A stretch of 64,000 bases of DNA, taken from positions 164,305-228,304 of the forward strand of contig NZ_LZRD01000005.1 of assembly GCF_001687325.1 (NCBI RefSeq). The letters are read 5' to 3'. This document shows positions 8,511 to 16,112 of this stretch, piece after piece. The translations under genes and the position numbers were made by a program. The DNA comes from Streptomyces sp. PTY087I2 (GTDB lineage Bacteria > Actinomycetota > Actinomycetes > Streptomycetales > Streptomycetaceae). The notes under the pieces were generated by a model. The model was not told the DNA's origin and did no database searches. It saw nothing but the letters and a program-made list of their open reading frames with translations. Within the stretch, counting starts at the first letter, position 1. Every line of letters starts with the position of its first letter.

Positions 8511-9758
8511 TCAGGCCCTGGTGCCCCGGGGCTCGGCGAGCCACGTGCGGTAGCGGCGCAGGGCGGTGCGCTGCTTGCGTTGTTCGGCGACGAGGGCGAG
8601 TGCGGGGTGGGTGCCGGGCCGGGTCCTGCTGCCGCGGGCGAGGCGGCGCATCTGGTGGCGGACCTGCGCCATGCTGGCGGCGGAGGCGAGGGCCTTGTCG
8701 GACCAGGTGACCGCGCGCATCCGCCGGTCCGCCTCACGGCCGCCGCGCCAGCGGTCGGGCAGGTCGGGGGTGACGGCGAGGGCGGTCCCCATGCCGATGA
8801 CCGCCACACCGCTGTCGAGGACCTTCTGCGCGGTCGCGCGCCGGGTGATGCCGCCGGTGAGCATCAGCGGGATCGGGCTGGTGATGACCAGATCCCTGGC
8901 CAGGTCCAGGAAGTACGCCTCACGGGCCCGGGTGCGGGTGTCAGTGGAACGGCCGGTCATCGCCGGGCTCTCGTAGCTGCCGCCGGAGAGTTCGACGAGG
9001 TCGACGCCGAGGGGTTCGAGCATCTCGATGACCTGGCGGGCGTCCTCGGCGTCGAACCCGCCGCGCTGGAAGTCGGCGGAGTTCAGCTTGACCGCGACCG
9101 CGAACGACGGTGAGACGGCGGCGCGTACGGCGCTGACGATGTCGAGGAGCATGCGGGCGCGGTTCTCCAGGGGTCCGCCCCACTGGTCGGTGCGCTTGTT
9201 GACCAGCGGTGAGAGGAACTGCGACAGCAGGTAGCCGTGTGCGGCGTGGATCTCTACGCCGTCGAAGCCGGCCTTCTCGGCCCGGTGGGCGGTCACCGCG
9301 TACCGGGTGACGGTGTCGTGGATCTGCTGGGCGGTCATGGCGGTGGGCTTGCCGAACCGGCTGCTGTGCTTGCCCAGGCTGACGCCGATGTCGGACGGGC
9401 CCCAGACGACTCCGGGCATGTCGGAGGCGACCTGGCGGCCGGGGTGGTTGATCTGCATCCAGATCGACCCGCCACCGGACTTGCCCGCCTGTGCCCACTC
9501 GGCGAACGGCTCCAGCGGGGCGTGCTCGTCCAGGACGACACCTGCGGGGCCGGTCAGGGCCTCGGCGTGGACCATGACGTTTCCGGTGATCAGCAGGCCG
9601 GTCCCGCCGGCCGCCCACTGCCGGTACAGCGTGAACAACTGCTCGTCGGGCAGCTGGCCGTCGCCGGCCATGTTCTCCTCCATCGCCGCCTTCGCGATCC
9701 GGTTCCTCACCACCTGCCCCGAACGCAGATGCAGCGGTGAGAACAGCTCGCCGGTCAT
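8511..9758 (-). CDS. NADH:flavin oxidoreductase, old yellow enzyme family
   Basis: A 415-residue FMN-dependent TIM-barrel reductase that would reduce activated C=C bonds or nitro groups with NAD(P)H. It shows the family's N-terminal FSPLHLRSGQVVRNRIAKAAM, the substrate-binding HAAHGYLLSQFLSPLVNKRTDQWGG region, and GG.Y.SPA / LTGGI phosphate-binding elements. The length is close to the short class without a C-terminal FAD/NAD domain, plus about 50 basic C-terminal residues. ATG 9758 is preceded by GAAGAGGGA; an alternative start at 9785 would begin 5 bp from an operator. It heads the leftward transcription unit and shares the operator pair 9790-9839 with the divergent membrane-protein gene. 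Confidence 0.9.
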   Translation of the reverse strand: MTGELFSPLHLRSGQVVRNRIAKAAMEENMAGDGQLPDEQLFTLYRQWAAGGTGLLITGNVMVHAEALTGPAGVVLDEHAPLEPFAEWAQAGKSGGGSIWMQINHPGRQVASDMPGVVWGPSDIGVSLGKHSSRFGKPTAMTAQQIHDTVTRYAVTAHRAEKAGFDGVEIHAAHGYLLSQFLSPLVNKRTDQWGGPLENRARMLLDIVSAVRAAVSPSFAVAVKLNSADFQRGGFDAEDARQVIEMLEPLGVDLVELSGGSYESPAMTGRSTDTRTRAREAYFLDLARDLVITSPIPLMLTGGITRRATAQKVLDSGVAVIGMGTALAVTPDLPDRWRGGREADRRMRAVTWSDKALASAASMAQVRHQMRRLARGSRTRPGTHPALALVAEQRKQRTALRRYRTWLAEPRGTRA

Positions 9759-9789
9759 ATCGGATCCCTCTTCCTTCGTGATCACCTAC

Positions 9790-9839
9790 GATGTGTACAC
9801 CACTCACATTAGCCCAAGAATGTAATCACCGTAAACATG
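9790..9839. promoter_or_regulatory. Paired TetR operators in the divergent promoter region
   Basis: There are two sites, 9790-9810 (one central mismatch) and 9819-9839 (exact match to NATGTnnnCnnnGnnnACATN), again 29 bp apart start to start. They sit between the old yellow enzyme gene (leftward) and the membrane-protein/DJ-1 pair (rightward), so binding could control both directions. Confidence 0.72.
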
Positions 9840-9965
9840 GGGTGGTGTGGGGTACGTCGCACCGGTCGGCGGCCGACGGTCGGCGGACGGGTGTGGAGGG
9901 CGGGTCACCAGCCGTTCGGGCGCTTCCCGCCTGCGGGGCCGCCGGTCGTCCCGGACTGTGGAGCC

Positions 9966-11000
9966 ATGAAACAGAGCACCTTGTCCGAGGTGAAGAGCGC
10001 CGTCACCCCCCGGGCCACGCTCCTGGTGATCGGGGTCGTCGCCCTCCAGCTGTTGTTCGTCGTCTCCTATGTGGGCGCGCTGCACGAGCCCAAGCTCAGA
10101 GACGTCGCCTTCGGAGTGGTGGCCCCGCCGGCCGCGGCCGAGCGGACGGTGCAGCGCCTGGACGAGCTGCCCGGCTCGCCGCTGGACCCGCGCGCCCTGC
10201 CCGACGAGGCGGCGGCGCGGAAGCAGATCGAGAACCGGGACATCGACGGCGCGCTCGTGGTGAACCCCGGCGGTACCACCGACACCCTGCTCGTCGCCTC
10301 GGGCAGCGGCAGGGCCCTGGCCATCGCGCTGGGCTCGCTCACCGACACCGTGCTGGAGGCCCAGGGACGTACCGCGCGGACGGTCGACGTGGCTCCCGCG
10401 TCCCCGCACGATTTCAACGGGCTGTCCTCGTTCTACCTGGTCATCGGCCTGTGCGTCGGCGCCTATCTGTGTGCGTCGATCCTCGCGATCAGCGCCGGTG
10501 CCCGCCCGGCCAACCCGACGCGCGCGGCCACCCGTCTCGGCACCATGGTGCTGGTCGCCCTGGCCGGCGGACTCGGCGGCGCGATCATCGTCGGACCGAT
10601 CCTGGGCGCTCTGCCGGGCAGTGTGTGGGCGTTGTGGGGGCTCGGCGCGCTGCTCGTCTTCGCCGTCGGTGCCACGACGCTCGCCCTGCAAGGACTCTTC
10701 GGCGTCATCGGCATCGGCCTGGCGATCCTGATCGTCGTGATCATGGGGAACCCGAGCGCGGGCGGGGCCTTCCCCGCGCCGATGCTGCCACCGTTCTGGG
10801 AGGCGATCGGCCCGGCCCTGCCACCGGGAGCGGGCACCTGGGCGGCCCGCTCGATCTCCTACTTCGACGGCAACAACATGACCTCGGCCCTGCTGGTGCT
10901 GTCGGCCTGGGCGGTCGCCGGAGTCGCCGTCACCATGCTCGCCTCTGTACTGCGGCAGCGTCGCGCCACGGAGCCGAGCATGCCCGAGGAGGCGTCATGA
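9966..11000 (+). CDS. ABC-2/YhgE-like integral membrane protein
   Basis: A 344-residue membrane protein. There is one N-terminal membrane segment (about residues 19-38), then an extracytoplasmic region of about 115 residues (KLRDVAFGVVAPPAA...), then about five segments (near 150-175, 195-215, 220-245, 250-270 and 315-340). This layout resembles ABC-2 type permeases and YhgE/Pip- or DUF3533-type proteins, but no ATPase gene is adjacent. The frame opens at 9837, but ATG 9966 fits the hydrophobic N-terminus. Its stop overlaps the start of the DJ-1 gene (ATGA). Transport of a toxic or lipid-like compound is plausible but unproven. Confidence 0.7.
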   Translation: MKQSTLSEVKSAVTPRATLLVIGVVALQLLFVVSYVGALHEPKLRDVAFGVVAPPAAAERTVQRLDELPGSPLDPRALPDEAAARKQIENRDIDGALVVNPGGTTDTLLVASGSGRALAIALGSLTDTVLEAQGRTARTVDVAPASPHDFNGLSSFYLVIGLCVGAYLCASILAISAGARPANPTRAATRLGTMVLVALAGGLGGAIIVGPILGALPGSVWALWGLGALLVFAVGATTLALQGLFGVIGIGLAILIVVIMGNPSAGGAFPAPMLPPFWEAIGPALPPGAGTWAARSISYFDGNNMTSALLVLSAWAVAGVAVTMLASVLRQRRATEPSMPEEAS

Positions 11001-11710
11001 CGAAGGTGCTGTTCGTCGTGTCGGCGGCCGATCGCTGGACGCTGCGGGACGGAGAGGTCCATCCCTCGGGGTTCTGGGGTGAGGAGCTGGCGATGCCGCA
11101 CAAGATCTTCACCGAGGCGGGCTGGGAGACCACCGTCGCGACGCCCGGCGGGAAGATCCCGACGCTCGACCGGCTGAGCATGTCGAGGACGGCGGGGTGG
11201 CCGTCGAAGCTGCGCGAGGTGGCCGCGTATCTGGACGCCATCGACGCGCAGCTCAAGCACCCCCGGGTGCTGAGCGAGATCGATCCGGACGCGTTCGACG
11301 TCGTGTTCTATCCGGGCGGGCACGGCCCGATGGAGGATCTGCCGGTCGACCCGGTCTCCGGCGCCCTCCTGACCCGGGTCCTCGCCTCGGGCAAGCCGCT
11401 CGCGCTGCTGTGCCACGCACCGGCGGCGGCGTTCGCCGCGAAGAACGAGGACGGGTCGTGGCCCTTCGCGGGATACCGCATGACGGGCCTTTCGAACCTG
11501 GAGGAGAAGTTCAACAGCTTCGGCCGCAAGGCGATCTGGCTGCTGGAGGACCGCCTGCGGGAGAGCGGGGCGGAGTACTCCAAGGCGCGTCTGCCGCTGC
11601 GGCCGTACATCGTCGTCGACCGCAACCTGTACACGGGGCAGAACCCGCCGTCCTCCGAGCGCCTCGCCCACCGCATCGTCGCCGATGTGAACGCGGCCGC
11701 GGTGCGCTAG
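10997..11710 (+). CDS. DJ-1/PfpI family protein, Hsp31-like
   Basis: A 237-residue class I glutamine-amidotransferase-fold protein. It has the nucleophile elbow LALLCHAPAA with Cys139, a GFWGEELAMP segment carrying the conserved acidic residue near 29-30, and YPGGHGPMEDLP, all as in the Hsp31/YDR533C branch. Members are glyoxalase III, deglycase or chaperone-like enzymes acting on methylglyoxal-type carbonyls. The start codon overlaps the preceding stop by 4 bp, indicating translational coupling with the membrane protein. The context of aldehyde dehydrogenase, old yellow enzyme and quinone reductase supports a carbonyl or electrophile detoxification role. Confidence 0.88.
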   Translation: MTKVLFVVSAADRWTLRDGEVHPSGFWGEELAMPHKIFTEAGWETTVATPGGKIPTLDRLSMSRTAGWPSKLREVAAYLDAIDAQLKHPRVLSEIDPDAFDVVFYPGGHGPMEDLPVDPVSGALLTRVLASGKPLALLCHAPAAAFAAKNEDGSWPFAGYRMTGLSNLEEKFNSFGRKAIWLLEDRLRESGAEYSKARLPLRPYIVVDRNLYTGQNPPSSERLAHRIVADVNAAAVR

Positions 11711-11743
11711 AGGGCAACTGGTCCGCTGTCCGGGCCACCCCTC

Positions 11744-11792
11744 GATGTTGACAGTGCACACTCCTCGACGTAATGTGAGCATCGTAAACATC
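11744..11792. promoter_or_regulatory. Paired TetR operators upstream of the quinone oxidoreductase
   Basis: The exact match to NATGTnnnCnnnGnnnACATN is at 11772-11792; a weaker left copy at 11744-11764 has a degraded right arm (ACTC). Start-to-start distance is 28 bp, nearly the same as the pairs at 5802 and 9790. Confidence 0.7.
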
Positions 11793-11830
11793 GTGTGCGA
11801 TGCGCACGGCTCACGCGAAGGAGAAGCGCC

Positions 11831-12799
11831 GTGAAGGCTGTATCGATCAAGGAACCGGGTGGTCCCGAGGTGCTGGAATGGGTGGAGGTCGAGGACCCCG
11901 CGCCCGCGCCCGGCGAGGTGGTCATCGATGTGGTGGCAGGCGCACTGAACCGGGCTGATGTCATGCAGCGGATGGGGCTCTACCCGCTCGCGCCGGGCAC
12001 CTCGCCCTATCCGGGCCTGGAGGTCTCCGGTCGCATCAGCGCCCTCGGCGAAGGGGTCACCGGATGGCGGGTGGGTGACGAGGTCTGCGCCCTGCTGACC
12101 GGCGGCGGTTACGCGCAGAAGGTCGCCGTCCCCGCCGGGCAGCTGCTCACCGTCCCCGAGGGGATCGGTCTGGTGGAGGCGGCCGGACTTCCCGAGATCA
12201 CCGCCACGGTCTGGTCCAACCTCGTCATGACCGCCGGCCTGAAGGCGGGCGAGACGGTCCTCGTGCACGGCGGTGCGGGCGGCGTGGGCACGATGGCGAT
12301 CCAGGTCGCCAAGGCGCTCGGCGCCCGTGTCGTCACCACGGTCGGCGGCCCGGAGAAGGTCGCCCGGGCGCGCGAGCTGGGTGCCGACGAGGCGATCGAC
12401 TACCGGACCGAGGACTTCGCCGACCGCGGGCCCTACGACGTGATCCTCGATGTCATCGGCGGCGACTACCTCGAACGCAACGTCCGTTCGCTGGCCGCCG
12501 ACGGCCGCCTGGTCGTCATCGGTCTCCAGAAGGGCCTGGAGGGCTCGCTCAACCTGGCCGAGATCGTCTTCAAGCGGGCGTCCGTGTACGGCACCACGCT
12601 GCGCACCCGGTCGAAGGAGCAGAAGGCCGAGATCGTCGCCCAGGTGCAGCGGAACGTCTGGCCCCTGATCGAGAACGGCTCCGTGCGGCTGGTCGTCGAC
12701 CGGACCGTACCCATGGCCGACGCGGCCGAAGGTCATCGCCTCATGGAGGCCGGCGGCCATGTCGGCAAGATCCTCCTGGTCAACGACGAGACCGAGTGA
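11831..12799 (+). CDS. NAD(P)H-quinone oxidoreductase (zeta-crystallin type)
   Basis: A 322-residue medium-chain dehydrogenase/reductase without the structural zinc Cys cluster. It has LNRADVMQRMGLYP (quinone oxidoreductase signature), the nucleotide-binding loop VHGGAGGVGTMAIQVAKALGA, and YGTTLR near the C-terminus, as in PIG3/TP53I3- and QorA-like enzymes. The reaction is NADPH-dependent reduction of quinones or enones. The start is GTG 11831 behind GAAGGAGA; the frame continues upstream into the operator region. It is transcribed alone behind its own operator pair. Confidence 0.9.
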   Translation: MKAVSIKEPGGPEVLEWVEVEDPAPAPGEVVIDVVAGALNRADVMQRMGLYPLAPGTSPYPGLEVSGRISALGEGVTGWRVGDEVCALLTGGGYAQKVAVPAGQLLTVPEGIGLVEAAGLPEITATVWSNLVMTAGLKAGETVLVHGGAGGVGTMAIQVAKALGARVVTTVGGPEKVARARELGADEAIDYRTEDFADRGPYDVILDVIGGDYLERNVRSLAADGRLVVIGLQKGLEGSLNLAEIVFKRASVYGTTLRTRSKEQKAEIVAQVQRNVWPLIENGSVRLVVDRTVPMADAAEGHRLMEAGGHVGKILLVNDETE

Positions 12800-13007
12800 T
12801 GAGGGGCGGGCCGCCGCTGACGGGGTCCACCGGGGGATGAGCGCCTGACCGGGTTCCGTGCCGGTTGCGGGGGATGAATGGGGCGCAAAGGATGGAACCG
12901 CTCATTGCCGTCCGGGGTGCGCATCGCTTCGACGGCCGGCACTTCAGCGGGCGGCCGACGGGGCCGCGCGCACCGGGCACACGGCGTGCCCACGACAGGG
13001 AGTCGAC

Positions 13008-13979
13008 ATGACCGAGCTACCCCCTCCGATCACCCCCTACCTGGAACCGGCGGCGAAGGAGCTGTGCGAGGCCACGGACCCGCATCCGCGGATCTACGAG
13101 GTCCCCCCGGAGAAGGGCCGCGACATCCTGCTCGGCCTCCAGAGCGACGCGAGCGTGCCCCGCCCGGACGTCGACGAGGAGTGGGTCGACGTGGACGCCG
13201 GCCAATGGGGCACGGTCCGCACCCGGATCATCCGGCCCAAGGGGGCCACCGGGCCGCTGCCGGTGGTCTTCTACATCCACGGCGCCGGCTGGGTCTTCGG
13301 CGACGACAAGACCCACGACCGCCTCTTCCGCGAACTCGCCGTCGGCGCCGGGGCCGCCGGGGTCTTCCCCGTCTACGACCGGGCGCCCGAGGCCAAGTAC
13401 CCCACCCAGGTCGAGCAGAACTACGCCGTGGGCCAGTGGGTCCTGGAACACGGCGCGGAACACGGACTGGACACCTCACGGATCGCGGTCACCGGCGAAT
13501 CGGTCGGCGGCTGCATGTCAGCGGTCTTCGCGCTGATGAACAAGGAGCGCGGAGGCATCGACCTCAAGGCCCAGGTCCTGCTCTACCCGGTCACCGACGC
13601 CGACTTCAACACTCCGTCCTACCTCCAGTTCGCCGAGGGCTACTACCTCACCCGCGACGCCATGAAGTGGTTCTGGGACGCCTACATCGGCAACCCCGCC
13701 CACCGCACCGAGGTGTACGCCGCGCCGCTCCACGCCACCCTGGACCAGCTCCGGGGTCTGCCGACCACGCTGGTCATCACCGACGAGGCCGACGTCCTGC
13801 GCGACGAGGGCGAGAAGTACGCCAACCGGCTGCGCGAGGCCGGCGTGGACGTGACCTCCGTACGGGTCGCGGGCATGGTCCACGACTTCCTCCTCCTGGA
13901 CAGCCTGCGCGACACCCGCGCCGCGAACGTCGCCCGCACCCTCGCCGTCGACGCCCTCAAGAAGGTCCTCCACGACTGA
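13008..13979 (+). CDS. Alpha/beta hydrolase, HSL-type esterase
   Basis: A 323-residue esterase of the hormone-sensitive-lipase family. It has the oxyanion motif HGAGWVFG, the nucleophile GESVGG (Ser in GxSxG), an acid in VITDEADVLRDEG, and the catalytic His in GMVHDF, all in the expected order. It hydrolyses short acyl esters, and it may be cytoplasmic since no signal peptide is seen. ATG 13008 follows ACAGGGAG; the same frame is open to 12858 but without a better start. A GC-rich hairpin at 14065-14092 closes the unit. Confidence 0.9.
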   Translation: MTELPPPITPYLEPAAKELCEATDPHPRIYEVPPEKGRDILLGLQSDASVPRPDVDEEWVDVDAGQWGTVRTRIIRPKGATGPLPVVFYIHGAGWVFGDDKTHDRLFRELAVGAGAAGVFPVYDRAPEAKYPTQVEQNYAVGQWVLEHGAEHGLDTSRIAVTGESVGGCMSAVFALMNKERGGIDLKAQVLLYPVTDADFNTPSYLQFAEGYYLTRDAMKWFWDAYIGNPAHRTEVYAAPLHATLDQLRGLPTTLVITDEADVLRDEGEKYANRLREAGVDVTSVRVAGMVHDFLLLDSLRDTRAANVARTLAVDALKKVLHD

Positions 13980-14064
13980 GCGTCATGAGGGCAGTGACGA
14001 ACGGCTGGGGCGCGTACGAAGGGATCGTCGCGGCGGGGTCGGAGTCGGAGTAGTCGGAGTCGAA

Positions 14065-14092
14065 GCCGGGCCCCGGGAACAGCGGGCCCGGC
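14065..14092 (+). terminator. Hairpin terminator after the esterase gene
   Basis: A perfect 9-bp stem, GCCGGGCCC (14065-14073) with GGGCCCGGC (14084-14092), and a 10-nt loop. It has no U-tract, as is usual in Streptomyces. Confidence 0.55.
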
Positions 14093-14191
14093 GGGCGCAG
14101 TTACCTCCTGCGAGGGGCCGAGCCCGAGAAGTGCGGTATGCCCGCCGCGAACTCGGACCACCCCGACCCGACTCCGTGGAAGGACCTCTTC

Positions 14192-15025
14192 ATGACCGAC
14201 CGGCCCCTGACGCTCATGGCCGTGCACGCCCACCCCGACGACGAGGCCACGGGAACCGGAGGAGTGCTCGCCCGGTATGCGGCGGAAGGCATCCGCACGG
14301 TTCTCGTGACCTGTACCGACGGCGGTTGCGGAGACGGGCCGGGAGGCGTCAAGCCCGGCGACCCCGGGCACGACCCGGCGGCCGTCGCCGCGATACGCCG
14401 TCAGGAACTCCGCGCGAGCTGTGACGTCCTGGGCGTGAGCGATCTGGAGACGCTGGACTACGCGGACTCCGGGATGATCGGCTGGCCGAGCAACGACGCC
14501 CCCGGATCCTTCTGGCGGACCCCCGTGGAGGAGGGCGCCGCCCGGCTCGCGGAGCTCATCCGGCACTACCGGCCCGATGTGGTCGTCACCTACGACGAGA
14601 ACGGCTTCTACGGTCACCCCGACCACATCCAGGCCCACCGCATCACGATGGCGGCGCTGGAGATGACCACGCTGACGCCGAAGGTGTACTGGACGACGAT
14701 GCCCCATTCGGCGATGCGCACGTTCGAGAAGACCATGCGCGAGTTCCATGAGGACATGCCGGAGCCGGACCCCGCCGAGGCCGCCGCGATGGCCGAGATC
14801 GGTCTCCCCGACGACGAGGTCACCACCTGGGTGGACACCACCGCGTTCAGCGGCCAGAAGTTCGACGCGCTGGCCGCGCACGCCAGTCAGGGCGAGAACA
14901 TCTTCTTCCTCAGGATGGGCAAGGAGAGGTTCGGCGAGTTGATGGGCACGGAGACCTTCGTCCGGGTCAAGGACACGACGGGCGCGGCCCTGCCCGAGAG
15001 GGACCTCTTCGCCGGACTCCGCTGA
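14192..15025 (+). CDS. PIG-L family deacetylase (MshB/Mca-like)
   Basis: A 277-residue zinc amidase/deacetylase. The metal motif HAHPDDEA is at residues about 11-18 and the third ligand is in HPDH (GHPDHIQAH). The length and the segment TYDENGFYGHPDHIQ are typical of the mycothiol enzymes MshB (GlcNAc-Ins deacetylase) and Mca (mycothiol S-conjugate amidase). Since Mca cleaves mycothiol conjugates of electrophiles, proximity to the detoxification cluster is suggestive. ATG 14192 has GGAAGGA in front; the frame is open from 14138. I cannot choose between MshB, Mca or a paralogue. Confidence 0.82.
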   Translation: MTDRPLTLMAVHAHPDDEATGTGGVLARYAAEGIRTVLVTCTDGGCGDGPGGVKPGDPGHDPAAVAAIRRQELRASCDVLGVSDLETLDYADSGMIGWPSNDAPGSFWRTPVEEGAARLAELIRHYRPDVVVTYDENGFYGHPDHIQAHRITMAALEMTTLTPKVYWTTMPHSAMRTFEKTMREFHEDMPEPDPAEAAAMAEIGLPDDEVTTWVDTTAFSGQKFDALAAHASQGENIFFLRMGKERFGELMGTETFVRVKDTTGAALPERDLFAGLR

Positions 15026-15098
15026 CCCGCCGCCCGCCGGGGCCCGTACGTACGGCATCCGCCGGGGCCTGTACGTAGGGCAGGGGCGTACGTCCTCG

Positions 15099-15992
15099 TC
15101 ACTCCTGCCGCGTCCCCGCCAGCCGCCCCCGTGCCGCCGCCTGGATCTGGGACGGGCCGAGCCCCCACTCCAGGGTGCGTCCGACGGCCGTCGCCAGGGG
15201 CCGGTCCCAGCAGACGCGGACGGGGGCCGGGCGGCGGATGGAGAGTTCGGTGCGGGCCCAGTCGGGGAGGAGCCCGGTCGAGGCGTTGGTGAGCAGCCGG
15301 ACGGCCAGCCGCTCCCGTGGCGTACGTCCGAAGCCGCGGAGGAACCGCACCGAGTCCAGCGCGGCCGGGGTGGCGTGGAGTCGGGGACGCATACGGGTCA
15401 GATAGCTCTCCACCTCGGACACGGTACGCGGCACCTCCCGCGCCCCCAACTCCTCTGCCACGGGGGCGGCCTGGCGGTAGTACGTGTCGCACTCGGCGCG
15501 GGTGAGTCGCTGCGGCCGGGGCGCGTAGGCCTGGTGGCCGGCGAGGAAGCTGCGCACCTCGGCGGTGTGCACCCAGGTGAGCAGATCGGGATCGTCCGCG
15601 CGGTACGGCCTCCCGTCGGGGGCCGTACCGCGCACCCGGGTGTGGATGCGCCGGACGAGACCGATCACCTCGCGGGCGGCGGGCGAGGAGCCGAAGGTGG
15701 TCGTGGTGATGAACCGTACGGTTCCGTTCAGCCGCCCGACCGGATCGGCGCGGAAGTCCGAGTGCTGGTCCACCCCGGCCATGGCCAGCGGATGCAGCGA
15801 CTGGAGCATCAGGGCGGCGAACCCGCCGGTGAGCATCCCGGTGGCCTGCCCGTGCACCCGCCACAACGGGTCCGCCGGGATGATCCCGAACAGCCCCGGA
15901 TCGCCGGGCGGAGCCGCGTACCGCTCCAGCTTGAGATCACCGCCGTGCAGGGCCGCCGTGAGCTCCGCCGCGATCCGGTCCCGCAGTCCCAC
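15099..15992 (-). CDS. MpaB-family oxygenase (DUF2236)
   Basis: A 297-residue protein of the MpaB/latex-clearing-protein (DUF2236) family of haem-binding or oxygenase proteins. Visible family features are ADPLWRVHGQATGMLTGGFAALMLQSLHPLAMAGVDQHSDFRADPVGRL at the N-terminus, an R-hydrophobic segment RRIHTRVRG, and DPDLLTWVHTAEVRSF. The His residues in QSLHPLA and WVHT are candidate haem ligands. It stands alone, with a 14-bp palindrome at 16029-16042 upstream. A decayed second member of the family lies at 41887-42169. The substrate is unknown. Confidence 0.82.
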   Translation of the reverse strand: MGLRDRIAAELTAALHGGDLKLERYAAPPGDPGLFGIIPADPLWRVHGQATGMLTGGFAALMLQSLHPLAMAGVDQHSDFRADPVGRLNGTVRFITTTTFGSSPAAREVIGLVRRIHTRVRGTAPDGRPYRADDPDLLTWVHTAEVRSFLAGHQAYAPRPQRLTRAECDTYYRQAAPVAEELGAREVPRTVSEVESYLTRMRPRLHATPAALDSVRFLRGFGRTPRERLAVRLLTNASTGLLPDWARTELSIRRPAPVRVCWDRPLATAVGRTLEWGLGPSQIQAAARGRLAGTRQE

Positions 15993-16028
15993 CGACGCCT
16001 CCCGGTTCCCGACTCCCGCTACCTGTGT

Positions 16029-16042
16029 CCCTCGGCCGAGGG
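16029..16042. promoter_or_regulatory. 14-bp perfect palindrome upstream of the MpaB-family gene
   Basis: CCCTCGGCCGAGGG lies about 37 bp before the ATG at 15992. It may be an operator or a short hairpin; the sequence alone does not decide. Confidence 0.3.
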
Positions 16043-16112
16043 TACCGAGCCGCCCAGCCCCACCCGCTCCCGGACGCCGGGCAAGGCGCCACGGCGACCA
16101 TGCCCACGGCGT

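Noticed and set aside
13980..14064. GTCGGAG short repeats before the PIG-L gene
   Set aside because: Simple-sequence string of three to four copies without symmetry or a known role.
15026..15098. GCCGGGGCC(C/T)GTACGTA direct repeat after the PIG-L gene
   Set aside because: Two short imperfect copies in a 73-bp gap; no stem strong enough to call a terminator.
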